A DNA stretch of 64,000 nucleotides from assembly GCA_963682175.1 (NCBI GenBank), contig OY821792.1, forward strand, positions 31,928,652 through 31,992,651, written 5' to 3'. This document shows positions 48,135 to 60,613 of this stretch, piece by piece. The notes below the pieces were generated by a model, which did not search any database, was not told the origin of the DNA, and saw only the letters and a list, made by a program, of their open reading frames with translations. The DNA comes from Triglochin maritima (lineage: Eukaryota; Streptophyta; Magnoliopsida; Alismatales; Juncaginaceae). How positions within the stretch are numbered: position 1 is the first letter of the stretch; each line of letters starts with the position of its first letter. A program made the position numbers and the translations under genes.

Positions 48135-51100
48135 TTAGCAGATCATCAGATATGTGTGAGTAACTAGGAACTGGTAAATAATCAACAAGCACCTCTGAAG
48201 TCTTTCTGAACCATAGAAAGCATAGTGCTGAAACCCTTCTTTTGGTAGGCAAAAATTAGCTTGCTTGGTGGGTAGGATCTTGACAGAAGATTCATCAGTG
48301 CTTGTTTTGATTCCACAGATCGCACAAAGGGATTCCAGATCAGATTCCTACGCAAGTTTAATAGATTTTAATAGAAATTCATTTACCATAATAACCTAAA
48401 TGGCACGTCCCACGGCAAAACTAAGTAATCCTATCATGTGTTACCTTCAACATGAGTAACCTTGAGAGATGCACCAAAGGAAGTGGATGCAGTTTGTAGC
48501 CAGTACTATTGATGCATGATACACCATTGGCACGGATCTACAAAGTAAGGAATGAAATCAACAGTAGAAAACACACAATTGTTGAATCAATTAAAGCAAT
48601 CAATATGTGAAAGGCGATAAAACAAAGAAGATGTAGGGTTGGGGGGAAATTGGACCAAAAAATAATGATCAAACGCCTTGTTATTTTTGGATAACTAAAA
48701 CTACAATTGGAAGTTCACATTTACGGTTAGTCATCTCCTAAGTCCTAACAAATACACATACCTTTTACTCCTTACCAGCACATCTTCCAAATAACACGAT
48801 GGAAACACTGAGAAAAAAAATTACCAACCAAAAATATGTAACTGGAAATAGTTGATCTAAACAATTTGATCATGTAAAGAATAGTGACATATTAGATAAT
48901 GTTAACACCTGCAATAATTGCTTGAATTCCACAATATCTAGGCAACTAAATGCATGCCATCCCATAACATGATAAAGTATAAAAAAAATTACGCACAAAA
49001 TATTGTTAGAGAATGGATCAAAGGTTAACCTCATTGACAACAGATTCAATGAGACATAACTGGAAATAGGATGCATCAGTTAACAGAGCCCTGAAAAATC
49101 CTACATAATTTCCGAAGTGATAGTACCTGCATATAAAAAGAATAGACAAAAAAAAAATTTATACATGAACTCAGCATGTAGGCACCAAAAGGGAATAATA
49201 TGACCAGAACCAGAACCTAACTAGTAAAAACTGAACATGCTTGAAGCAAAAATCTAATAAATTGCAAATGCACGTAAAACGATGACAATAAGCAGGTCAG
49301 GCCAACTTTAAAGGTTGAAAAAATTAATACAGGTTCCCATTTTAAGTCTATTGAAGTTTAAAGAAATTGAGCAAATGCATGTCATTATCTTCAAACGACT
49401 TTTAATGAAGTAACCTCAGGTCTTGCTCTGATAATTTCCAACCCCTTTAATTACAAACAGGATTTCTTTTGGTAGGTGCACTTATAGATTGTTGAAGTTG
49501 TATTGTCATAGACATGGGGTATGAAATGCAAACATGGATAGAAATTACATAAGTGAAGTAAAACTTTGACATAGACAAGTCAAAATAGAGAAGCTCCTTC
49601 ATCACCTTAAAAGACCTCTAGCAAAGCACATTTCTTTTGATCGGAGAATGACCAAAGGCAATTTCCTAAACCATAAAGAGAGTGAACCCTCCTGCATGTA
49701 GATGAATACAGAAGATCAATACTTACTTTTAGCTAAGGATTTCATATTGGTCAGGAAAAGGGACAATGTGCCAATGAAGCAAGTGATTCACCATGAAACG
49801 GTTGCCTCGGCTAAGATGTAGAAGCACGTAAAACGAGTAAAACTCAGCTTCTTCCCTGTATAGTTCATTGGATTTTTGTCTAATAGAATACAAATCGTAA
49901 AGGGACATCAAAACTTTCAGCAGCTGCTCCATGTTGAGATGTACCAAGGACGAGACAACATTCTTATTATAGCAGCTCAAAAGCTTTTGATGTGATATAA
50001 TATGAAATTTAACCTGCAAATCATACCCATATCAAAATGATTTTATATCTTGGACCAAATGATGCGTTATCTTTTATATAGATGATATTTTTCATGTTTG
50101 AACTAAAGCAAATTTGTCTTTGAAAATTATTAAGCCTACTTATGGCGGAAAAAGGCAGAATTCTTGAGTGCACACAAAAAAATGAAACAATATCTTTTTG
50201 ATTTTGTCCATCACGTCTATGCAAACATAATAGCTCACAAGCGAGGTTTAACCATGTTAACAAACTCAAATATTTCAATATAAGGATGTCATGATACCTG
50301 CATAACAATGATTAGAGGAATATTTTCAACCACAAATTCTGAAGTTCTGAAGTGGTATTGTGGGTACATAGTATTTTCTCATATATATTAATGGCTTGGT
50401 CGTCATTTATTCTTTGCATGCTGAGATCTTGTCGGATAGATCTTGTTCTATCAAAAAGTTGAAAAGGTGTCTCAATGTCTCTTGCAATACTGTAATAGGA
50501 CGAAGTTCTGATGTCTGTACGGTCATTGTAGAAATTGTCCTGCAGAACTGAAAGCACAATGACAAATATAAATATAAGAAATTTAAAAACGAAGGAGGTG
50601 AAATATTATTATTATTATTATTTTAGGCAGTGACAACTGAAGAAGCAACAATGAAGAGATCACACTAGCACAGCACTGAGATACATATGTTCTGCAAGGC
50701 CAAGCATTTTGTTACCATCTAACCTCAGTAATTTCATGCAAGTATTTAGACATTTCACATGCAAAGCATAGAAAGTTCATAAGAAAATCTAGTGACCAAC
50801 CCAGAAAATGATGGCAAACACACCCCACTAAAGTAGATAAACATGTTGAAATCAAGAAATCCATTTACCACTACGTTGCAGTAAAGGGAGAAAAAGGTAG
50901 AAATTCGGAACCTTTTTCACTGCAAGCTCTGAAGTAGTTCGTCCAGGATTTCCATCTACTCTTTCAAATATAGATAAATCCCTCAACCTTTCGCGTTGGA
51001 TTCTCTCCTTGGCTGAAAAAAAGGAGTTAAAGTTGGATCATCAACTTCTTACATATTATTGTAGGAATTCAGAAAGAGATGGAAAATAGGTGATGTACCG

Positions 51101-51239
51101 ACCGGGGCACATGTGAGGGCAAATCCCGGCGAAAGGGTTTTCGTTTTCCTTTCGGGGATCGATCACATGGAGTTGTCGAAGATGATGATAATGATGATGG
51201 AGTTGTCGGATTGGGAGGTGCTCTTCTTCTTCTCTCCAT
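48135..51239 (-). pseudogene. SAC3 family protein C (SAC3C)-like gene with several lesions
   Basis: Similar to plant SAC3C, a SAC3/GANP/PCI-domain protein related to yeast Sac3 in TREX-2 mRNA export. Exons on the minus strand: 51103-51239 (MERRRR start), 50912-51012 (KERIQRERLRDLSIFERVDG), 50372-50547 (FCRTISTM..., then DRTRSIRQDLSMQ), 49740-50013 (KFHIISHQKLLSC, LNMEQLLKVLMSLYDLY, YVLLHLSRGN), one near 49030-49130, one near 48440-48540, and 48135-48347 (ESDLESLC). Lesions: in exon 1 the start frame and the GICPHMCP frame differ by one nucleotide; exon 3 lacks about 17 codons before DRTRS and changes frame; its donor reads CTATGT where GTATGT would be expected; exon 4 changes frame after RGNRFM. 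Several lesions in one gene make a pseudogene more likely than sequencing error. Confidence 0.75.
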
Positions 51240-51325
51240 CTCCCAACTCATTCTTTCATGTGGTTGTTGATGGTCTTCTCAAACTAAAATTTATTAATTG
51301 AAATCAACCTAACACAATTATATAT

Positions 51326-52914
51326 GAGTCCTTATACACGGACGCGGGCGTCCGTGACGCGCCCTACGTGACTTCAAAAAGTGGAGGAGTCAGCGTCTAC
51401 TCGGATTGCCATGTCACGCTTTCCTTCCGAACGCGCCTTAAATTGTTTTAAATTTTTTTTGACGATTTTCGAAGAAGGACGGTTCGTTTCCAGATTAGAC
51501 AGCGGCAGACACCCTACGAACGACGATTCGGATACCGAGGAAGATAACATATCCAGAACTAAAGGGAGACTCTCGCTTTCTTTCTTTCTTACCTGTGAAC
51601 GTAGGAAGCGCACCTGTGAAGCTTTCCCGACTTTCTTTCCCTGTGAAGCGCACCTTGTAAACGATAATGGATTCTTCAACTCCGGCCGTCGATATCGAAC
51701 ACGTCCCAGAACCGGTGGGTCTCTAATTTTTTCTTTCCCTGGGTCGTTATGTTTTTTGATGAACTTCCGTTTATTAAATTATTGGTTTTAGGGAACCACG
51801 TACTACTTCCGGGAATCACGATGCTCCTGGAAGGCCATCCGAAAGCAGTTTGACCGGATGAATAAGGTGTAGAAGGAGGCTTTCCGTAGCACCCCATTCG
51901 GTCACTTCCTAAACCTTCCTAACATTACGACGGACAACGAAATAGTCGGTTGGTTCGTCGAGCACTACGATACGGAGGAGGTGGGGCTGAGAATAGGATC
52001 AGGGGTAGTTCCCCTTACACCGGAAGACATCGCCCTAATTTTGGGGTTACGTACGCATGGGAAGGCCGTGGTGATGGAACCATTGCGCGTCCAGAAGCGA
52101 GACGGGGTGAACCTTGACAACACCCAACCGATCCTATTCTCGCTTCTGGACGCGCAATGGTTCCATCACCACGGCCTTCCCATGCGTACGTAACTCCAAA
52201 ATTAGGGCGATGTCTTCCGGTGTAAGGGGAACTACCCCTGATCCTATTCTCAGCCCCACCTCCTCCGTATCGTAGTGCTCGACGAACCAACCGACTATTT
52301 CGTTGTCCGTCGTAATGTTAGGAAGGTTTAGGAAGTGACTGAATGGGGTGCTACGGAAAGCCTCATTCTCCACCTTATTCATCCGGTCAAACTGCTTTCG
52401 AATGGCCTTCCAGGAGCATCGTGATTCCCGGAAGTAGTACGTGGTTCCTTAAAACCAATAATTTAATAAACGGAAGTTCATCAAAAAACATAACGACCCA
52501 GGGAAAGAAAAAATTAGAGACCCACCGGTTCTGAGACGTGTTCGATATCGACGGCCGGAGTTGAAGAATCCATTATCGTTTACAAGGTGCGCTTCACAGG
52601 GAAAAAAAGTCGGGAAAGCTTCACAGGTGCGCTTCCTACGTTCACAGGTAAGAAAAAAAGAAAGCGAGAGTCTCCCTTTAGTTCTGGATATGTTATCTTC
52701 CTCGGTATCCGAACCGTCGTTCGTAGGGTGTCTGCCGCTGTCTAATCTGGAAACGAACCGTCCTTCTTCGAAAACCGTCAAAAAAAATTTAAAACAATTT
52801 AAGACGCGTTCGGAAGGAAAGCGTGACATGGCAATCCGAGTAGACGCTGACTCCTCCACTTTTTGAAGCCACGTAGGGCGCGTCACGGACGCCCGCGTTC
52901 GTATATAAGGACTC
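51326..52914. mobile_element. Fold-back element: two 777-bp inverted arms around a 35-nt loop
   Basis: Left arm 51326-52102 and right arm 52138-52914 are inverted copies of equal length with only scattered differences. The ends read GAGTCCTTATACACGGACGC, and the same terminus occurs on the MULE-like element ending at 61574. Each arm carries coding-like sequence (for example FLNLPNITTDNEIVGWF and VVPLTPEDIALIL), resembling the mobile-domain or DUF1985-type proteins carried by plant MULE/CACTA elements. No 9-bp target duplication is evident. The outer ends lie 87 bp from the SAC3C-like start and 60 bp from the POP1 stop. A read-through transcript would fold into a long hairpin. Confidence 0.9.
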
Positions 52915-52973
52915 TATTAATAATATATACTCTGAACCCAGTTTGGTGTCAGACTCCACATCCAAAAATTACA

Positions 52974-55900
52974 TTACATGAACTCCAGATCATCCTCCTG
53001 TTGTTCAATAACAATTGTGGCCACAGCAAGTCTGTAGGCAGATGATCTTAGATTCCGGACAAGCACAAAAATCTCCTGCTTTGCCTTTTCTGCCATGTAA
53101 TTCCATTGCTTGCTTCTTAGTTGACCAAGCAGACTTGCCTCACATAATGCCTGAGCTATTGGTCTTGAACTGAATGAAGAAAGTATAACACAAACGCCAA
53201 CCAAAACAGAAAACGAACATATATATCAGAATGCAATTGAGAAACTATAATCGTCTCCAATGAAGAAACTTAAATCTTGGCAGTAGGAATTGGGCCGTAC
53301 CTTCGATAAACAAACCCGGTTGTTACAAAACCAATTGGCCACCTATGGTATTGCTTGTTACCTGTTACCTGAAGCTCCCATTGCCCGTGATCCTTCTCGG
53401 TGAAATATGATTTCACAAGGGACTGAGGAATTTGGAGTTTCTCCTCCTGTTCATCTGATCTGCAAGTTTTATGGGCAAGAAAAGAAGGTACGTTTGACGA
53501 CAGAAGAAACGTACAGGATGACAACAGAACAAATGTACAGGGACCGTAGTGGGAAGGATCAAACAAATGGTACAAAAATTGTTTTCATCTTTTGATAGTT
53601 AGACTTATGTTGCTTGTCCATGTTCTAATCCTAAGATGGAAATATCAACGTAAACGAGGCACAAACCTAGACAGCCAGAGAGAGATATCACTACATGTCG
53701 GAGCACAAACAACTGCTCCTGCTTCAAAAACACCTCCTTTGAAGGCATGTAGAACCACCCTTGTGAAACATAAGTTCCTACCATCTGATGTGCAAGTGAT
53801 ACTCCCAAGGAGACAACTACGAAGGTGCCTTTGTATCAACTCGGAAAGGCTTTCTCTGTCCATTAGGCTGTTGCTGAATAACGGTAAATGGTCACCATCA
53901 ATCTTCTTTAGATGATTTATCAAAGTATCAGATGTTCTTGCCACGTTAAGGGAAAATAAAATAGTCCCGTCGAGAGAGGATGAAGAATGATTTTCAGGAT
54001 CGGAATACAAAAGTGAACTGGTCAGGTCACGACCACTGACGCAAGGCTCTTCCATTATGCTGGATCCCCTTTCAACAGAGTGCCTCACACAGTCCCAAGG
54101 GGGTTCAATGGGGACCTTCAGAGGCCTCGCAGAAGGTGGCTTTAATTTTACGTTCTGATCAAATGCATTGTCTTCGGATGCCATGAAAAATGAGTATGAA
54201 TTGCAATCAGGAAAATCAAAAGGAAAGGATGGCAACCCATTCTGCAGCAGATCAGGATATAAGTGTGTCAACAAATTCAAACAAGATCCTGCAATAAATA
54301 ACAATTTGAAACTTACATTACATGTGATCCATTGCCTCTCCCTCAACCCTATTGGATGAGCACCGGAGGAAACCATAGGAATCCAGAACACCTTAGCCCA
54401 GCTCAATGGGAGAATAATAGACCACCTGAGAAATATAATCCAAGCTTTAGATGACTATAAATATCCGAGTAGATAGACAAAAGAGAGAATGCTGAAAATT
54501 TGTCAATAGTTCAGCTTCAACCGAGGGTCTCTCCTTTTGTAGTTCAAAATCAGCAGTTCAGCACAACACTCTCTCAACCCAAGACATCCTTCAGTAAATA
54601 AAAGTTACACAGGAAAAAAAACTTTGTTTCCAAAGATAGGGACATATATACAATAGAACATTACCATGTAAATGTGACTTTTGAATTGCTGTTCTTCAGT
54701 AGCAACAACGGGCAAGTTGATGAAATACTCTCTTCTGGTCCACTATCTGTTGACCCAGGGTTAGCTTTATCCATGTAAAAGAAATTCAAACGCTTCTGAT
54801 GTTTCTCCGAACAAAGTACATTTTCCTTTAGTGGAGGATCTATATTATCATGAGAACCCCATAGCATTCTGCTATCTGATAGGGATGCTGCATTTTCCTC
54901 AGGTTTCATCCAAAACGCTGAGATCGGCTCGTTAACTGCATCTACAGGATCCAAATTACCGGAGTGATTGGAATTCTCACTCTTTAGACAGCCATCAAGT
55001 TCCGGGGAATTGAAGAGAGGTTTTACCAACTCTGGATGCAAACTGCGAGGGTCTCGAACCTCCAAAGAGAGAACTGCGTGGGATGGTAAAGCCTCAGCAT
55101 GGTCAGACTTAAAGCACTTAAGGGCATGAGAGGTGGTGCTATCTATTGCACCATGGGTACACCTCCTTAAAGTTGCACCATCTGAAGAGCTGGAACTGTT
55201 GAAAGGAGACAGAAAACAGATTAGATTATAGAAAGTAATGTCATCCTGAAATGATATCATTGGGTGCAGGTTGTACTCACATAGATACAGGACGCAATAA
55301 TTTTTGAAGAATGTGAATTGCCTTGGATCCCATTACTTCAAATCTAGCAAATTGCCCCTCAAGAGACAAGCAGCTGACAGAGACACCAGTTTCATTGGTC
55401 TGAGATGCGCAAGAAGTTTGCATTTATTATATTTTTTAATAGAACAATGTGAGACAAAAGGCAATTCTAACTTAATATCATAACCAGAAGACTTTGAATC
55501 GTCAAACTCAGACATGTTAGAAAATTCAGATTTCTGGAAGACACGATCAAGACAATGAATGTACTAAAAGAAATCTAAGTATTTAGAGCAAAAGCATGAA
55601 ATACCTGCTGAAAACAGGCAGCTTGTAAAGCATCATATGCCTCATTGAAAGCAGCTGCATGTATCCAGACCCAAAGTTGGGATGTTGAAGTATCAGTTGC
55701 ATTACAATCTTGCAACCCATGACAATCAGAGTTATCGTCCTTTTCCATCTCAACAGATTCATGACTCCTTAAAGATGGTCGCCACATGTAAATTACTGGG
55801 GCAATGAGCCGAGAAGCCAATGTTCCGACTTGATAGAGCTGCAGAAACACCAATGTCATTACCAATCCAAAATATATCGAACTAACGCATCGTCCTCCTA

Positions 55901-57608
55901 ACCAAACAAACTTACCATAGCATTTTGATGACAAACTCCACTTGCCACCATCTTTGATGCTTCATCTGAAACATCACAGGGTGAAGGAACCGTCACCATT
56001 TTCATAACAGCTAATATAGAATCCTAGGGACACAAACCAAAACCAGAAGATCTTCAAACATAAAAAATACGAAAAAAATAGAAAGCATACTGCATACCAT
56101 AGCTAGAGAAACAGTTTTGGAAAGAAAAAAACGTAAATGTAGTAGGCCTAGACCAAGAAAAACAATCCAAAACCACAAAAATAAAAATTTACCAGAAAAC
56201 TGAATTATTCACCCCTGTAAAGAACTACACCAGCACGCTACAGCTAATTTCTTGGCTAATTCATTACAATATACCTAAGACTCTCCAGTGTAGCACTTAA
56301 ATCTCTAGGGCTCATCCATATGGACCATGTTTAGTCGGTCCACTAACATCTGCATAAATCTTTCAAATTTCCATCATCAACTGATATTGTCCAATATCCA
56401 CTTATATTATGTGGGAAAACATAGTCCCACACTAGTCAGGAATGAAACTCTAAGCCCATCTAAACTACCACTCACCTTACAGTGTACATGAATTTTAACC
56501 CCCAGAAGAAACTTACTTTTGGGCCTTGAAGTTGCACCGGGGAGCAATAGCTTGCATCGTGAACAACTGCTCCGTCCTTAACCCACTTCAACACAGACCC
56601 AGAACCTCTTCCACTGCACCACCAAACCAAAACAAACATGTATAAGAAAAAAACCAATTAACAAAATCACCTCAAAACCTCATTCATTGCCCCCACCAAG
56701 TTAGACAAACATTTACTTAAAAATGCAAAGCCCCAACATCCTAGTCAACAAAAAGAACTACAAAAAATTGAACCCCAATCACCCCTTCCATTACTCCACA
56801 AGGTTCAAAACAGAACTATCATTATTTTATCTAAAAACACACACAATAAGAACATTAAATCAAAATCTCAATCAATCAAAAAAACAAGAACTTGCAAGTT
56901 GCAACCCAAATCACCTAAAACCCTTTTTGAAAACATAAACCCAACATCCCAATTATCATATAAAAAACACCCAAAAAATTGCAACCTCGATCACCTCAAG
57001 ATCTCTTCCATTACACCACCAAGTTAAAACCAAAACAATTATACTTCCAAAAAACACACCAAACAAATTAACCCAACATCCCAACTAAACAAAAAAAGAC
57101 AACAAATAGCAACCAAACCACCATAAAACCTTTTTAAAACACACATAAAAGCCCATCCAAATAATTTAACCAAAAAACAAAAAAAGCACCTTCCATGGAA
57201 TCCAAGAGGCAGAAAGAAGCCCCATCTCTTCACCATAGTAAACCTATTGGCATGCCATACGTGTGTCCTCAACCTCTTGGTCCCATCCCCACTCTCCACG
57301 AACCCACACCTCGGATTCGCCCTCAACTCCTCCTTCCTCCTCTTCCACCGAGACTTCTTCTCCTCTTTCCGCCCCAAAGGCGCCGCCTTTCTGACCTTCC
57401 CAGCCTTCCTCCTCTTCTTCTTCCTTGCGATCCGGTCGTCGTAGCTGGTGGTTCGACGCCGTTTGTTGCGGTGGAGGCGGAAGTCGTTGTCGAGGCGGGC
57501 GGCGACGGCGACATGGAGGGATTGGAGTTCGTTGGCTCGGGCGGAGGCGAAGGTCTGGACCTTGAGCTCGCGGGGTGAGGGACGAACTCCATCGGCTCGG
57601 CGGCCCAT
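52974..57608 (-). CDS. POP1: POP1, large protein subunit of RNase P / RNase MRP
   Basis: Nuclear/nucleolar subunit needed for RNase P (tRNA 5' processing) and RNase MRP (rRNA processing). Ten exons on the minus strand (57190-57608, 56517-56613, 55916-56023, 55605-55838, 55281-55399, 54665-55195, 54317-54425, 53667-54241, 53301-53459, 52974-53169) join in frame to 848 residues, near the length of plant POP1. The N-terminal POP1 domain has KVQTFASARANELQSLHVAV, an RRKAGKVRKAAPLGRKEEKK basic stretch and KRLRTHVWHANRFTMVKRWG. The POPLD domain includes WSIILPLSWAKVFWIPMVSS and GLRERQW. The C-terminus has QYHRWPIGFVTTGFVYR. The exon 1/2 junction gives GFHGSGRGSG; a slightly different donor would alter one or two residues. 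The stop lies 60 bp from a fold-back element. No lesion was seen. Confidence 0.94.
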
Positions 57609-58506
57609 CGGTGGAGTTGGTTTGGAGACCGAAAAAACCCTAACTAAACCCTAAAAATAAAAAAAGGAAGACGACGATGGAGTGGGCTTGTGTAATTGTT
57701 ATTGGGCTTTAGGGCCCATTAGTCGGTCCACTGGTCTGATCCAGCCCAGCCCATCCCTCTGAGAATCAAAACACAAATTTTATTATATCGATTGCTCATC
57801 CAATACAATTTCATGAGTAAGCTTAGTTTGAATCGAGTTTAAAAGATAATCCCAACACTCAAACTAATCACCAACTTATTTATTCCTAAGTTTGTTACTT
57901 AATTTGATGTACAACTTCTGCCACAAACATGTTACCATTTAGAAGTTGGAAATTGTTGAATGCATTAGCTAAAAAGAAAGTTGATTCGATATAAAGCTAT
58001 CATAAGTTAAGGTCACTAATGAAACACATTATAATAAACTTAGAAAGAAAATCCTTACCGTCTACAAATCGAACACCCAACAAATGTCTACTTTGGGAAA
58101 AGTTTAAACCAAAAATTGCAATGTCTTTTAGAAATTTTCTTTGTGCATTTGCCAAACTACTCTGGCTTTTCAAACCAACCAGTCTCTGGATTTCAACAAC
58201 TAATTGATGTGCACTACCCAATACATTTTCCTAGAATTGTATGGTGTGGCACTCGATCCCCCTGTATAGAAAAAGTTAATAACTTTCAGTCTTAAAAAAT
58301 GGTGGGGAACCAAAATAAGAAATTAATGGGAAGTTAAACCTATGATAGATATATAAGACCACTAAAGTTGGTTAATTTTGACTAACAAGTGAAAAGGTAA
58401 CTTCTAAGTACTCTACAAATACTATCCGGCCATAACACCTTCTCTTCATGCACTCACCACTTGTAGAACTACATTGAGTACTGGAAGTCTGGAAGGAAAT
58501 CAAGAC
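57609..58506. other. Intergenic DNA between POP1 and the glycine-rich protein gene
   Basis: POP1 (minus) and the glycine-rich gene (plus) are divergent, so this region contains both promoters. No repeat boundary and no other gene seen. Confidence 0.6.
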
Positions 58507-58860
58507 ATGGGGAAGAAGTGTTTGGGATTGTTGGGAGCCATGGTTGTGGTGGTGGGACTACTTGTGGTAGTAGTCGCCGAAGACAGACAATTTGAAGAGG
58601 ATACCTATCTTGGTGTTGGCAATTTGGGAGATTACAGTGGCGGCATTGGTGGTGGTGCTGGTGCTGGTGGCGGTTTCGGTGGTGGAAAAGGTGGTGGATT
58701 GGGAATTGGTGGTGGAAAGGGTGGTGGTTTCGGAGGCGGTGTGGGTGGAGGTGGTGGCGGTGCTGGAGGAGGATTTGGTGGTGGTGGTGGCGGAGGAGTT
58801 GGACATGAAGGTGGCTTTGGAGGCGGTGGTGGCGCTGGTGGTGGTGGAGGAGGATTTTAG
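58507..58860 (+). CDS. Small secreted glycine-rich protein
   Basis: A single-exon protein of 117 residues. The first ~25 residues (KKCLGLLGAMVVVVGLLVVV, ending VVVA) form a clear signal peptide or signal anchor. A short acidic region follows (EDRQFEEDTYLG), then about 75 residues of GGG-X repeats with Phe, Ala, Lys and Val, ending in GGGF. This fits structural cell-wall glycine-rich proteins; the exact role cannot be inferred. The ATG at 58507 is preferred over the upstream in-frame ATG at 58474 because the signal peptide begins right after it. The opposite-strand frames here are shadows of the repeat. Confidence 0.8.
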   Translation: MGKKCLGLLGAMVVVVGLLVVVVAEDRQFEEDTYLGVGNLGDYSGGIGGGAGAGGGFGGGKGGGLGIGGGKGGGFGGGVGGGGGGAGGGFGGGGGGGVGHEGGFGGGGGAGGGGGGF

Positions 58861-59365
58861 TTAGATTAATTTGCATGTTGGTGGCTTAATTAATCGATAT
58901 TATAGAGACGGTGTAGTAGTCATATATGAGAACTACGTATATATATGGATACATATTAATGTGTCACCAATGTGTGGAATATATATGAGAGAGAGAGAGA
59001 GAGATAAATATATAAGTTGTTGTCACTATATATACGTATAAATATATGACAATTATGACATTACCAATATCGTATTAAGAAATCTTTTTTTTATTTTTCT
59101 CACGTGTGATTCATAATTGATTTCATTAATTATAGTTGTAAAAATTAAGCTAATAACAGATTGCACCAAGGAATTGTAATTAAAACGTAGGGTGAGTTGA
59201 AAATACTCATAGAGACCCTAAACAAATTAAGAAGTAAAATTGGATGGATCAGAAATGGAAATGGAAAGAGAAAGTGAAATATATCGGTTGGCGCAGAGCA
59301 GACCATCTCAAAATCCTGTATTCCCGTAACCTCCATTCGTTCAAATTGTTTCTTCTCCTCGATCG
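58861..59365. other. 3' flank of the glycine-rich gene
   Basis: AT-rich DNA with a short GA microsatellite (about 58986-59003) and several TA-rich stretches. No gene seen. Confidence 0.55.
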
Positions 59366-59500
59366 GTGGTGCCAGTGGTGGTGCTAGCGGTAGCGGTGGC
59401 GGTGCTGCTAGGGGTGGCGCCAGTGGTGGTACTGGTGCAGCAGGCAGGGGTGATGCCAGTGGAAGCGCCAGTGCTGGTGCTGGATTTAAGGGTGACAACT
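59366..59500 (+). pseudogene. Glycine/alanine/serine-rich coding fragment
   Basis: About 135 bp that, read on the plus strand, codes for GGASGGASGSGGGAARGGAS-like sequence. It lacks a start codon and signal peptide. It may be a decayed glycine-rich gene or a degenerate GGTGCT-type minisatellite. Confidence 0.3.
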
Positions 59501-59855
59501 CGTTATTACATAATTATTTTTTAATCTTATGCAGGATTTAGTTTATGAAGTTACTTTGCTAGTTTACTAAAGGAAAACGATTAGCGGACGCTAGCGTTCG
59601 GGACGCGCGCTTATGTGGTCAGCCCAATCAGCAGACGCATTTGAGTTGGCAGTCTCCACAGAAAAAGTTTATTTTTTATTTTATTCCTCGTTTCGTACAA
59701 ATGTCTACATCCCTCCATCCCTCATTAATGCGTCTCAAATCACTCATTTTCCATGAACATTTTGGTTCTCCTACACAGCACAGGAGACTTGTTATAAATC
59801 TCAACATGCGTCTTCCTTTTTCTTCCCTTCTCTTCTGTGGTCCTACCTCTGTGCT

Positions 59856-60092
59856 TTGATGGAAATCATTCATGTGTCTTTCCAAGTGGAGCAGCCGACA
59901 AACGTTCCTAAGGAGGGGATGTTTTTCCCCTCTTTCGAAGAAGCCCAAACATTTTACGTTGCTTATGCTGATTCTTGTGGTTTTTGTGTTAAGAAAATGC
60001 ATCACACCCGTTTGTTTGCTACCTCTGGGTCAGGTGTTAATGTGCTGGAACGAGATGCAATGGTGTCAAAGCTTCCGAGGATTTTGGCGTGA
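59856..60092 (+). pseudogene. FAR1/MULE-transposase-like N-terminal fragment
   Basis: A 78-codon frame containing GMFFPSFEEAQTFYVAYADS and GFCVKK, the usual opening of FAR1-type DNA-binding domains found in FHY3/FAR1 proteins and related MULE transposases. It stops before the zinc-binding residues and nothing after it resembles the rest of a transposase. Located inside the MULE-like element, so a capture or leftover of its coding region. Confidence 0.5.
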
Positions 60093-60127
60093 TGTTCTAC
60101 TCTTAAAAGTTCAATCAGAAAGTTCTA

Positions 60128-60613
60128 TGCTTTTGCGTATAATTCCACATATACAACAAACAAGACCAAAGTCATCCTTAAGAATGTAGGAATGATCACA
60201 TTCTTCTTCATTTTCTTCATGTACAGCAGTTGTATGTCTGTTCGGAATAAGAAGTCAGTCTGTTCGGAATATGTTGTGTGTCTGTTCGGAATAAGAAGTC
60301 TGTCTGTTCGGATTAAGTGGTGTGTATGTTCGGAATACTTTCTGTTCCATTTCTGCATAAATTTTCAACATAATCTGGACAAACATTTTACATAAACTGG
60401 ACAAACTTTTTACATAAACAAGACAAGTTTTCTACATAAACAAGACAATCTTTCTACATAAATAATACAAACTTTCTGTTCCGTTTCTGGACACACTTTC
60501 TATGCTTTTGCGTGTAATTTCACATATACAACAAACAAGACCAAAGTCATCCTTAAAAATGTAGGAATGATCACATTCTTCTTCATTTTCTTCATGTATA
60601 ACAGTTGTATGTC
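60128..60613. repeat. Duplicated ~115-bp block inside the MULE-like element
   Basis: The block at about 60128-60240 recurs at about 60493-60613 with few changes; both copies end by running into the TGTTCGGAATAAGAAG minisatellite. Between them is a smaller tandem repeat with ACATAAACAAGACAA units (about 60390-60475). This suggests a segmental duplication about 365 bp long. Confidence 0.85.

Noticed and set aside
51113..51301. Plus-strand frame over SAC3C exon 1
   Set aside because: Shadow of the minus-strand exon whose MERRRR and CPHMCP motifs are recognisable.
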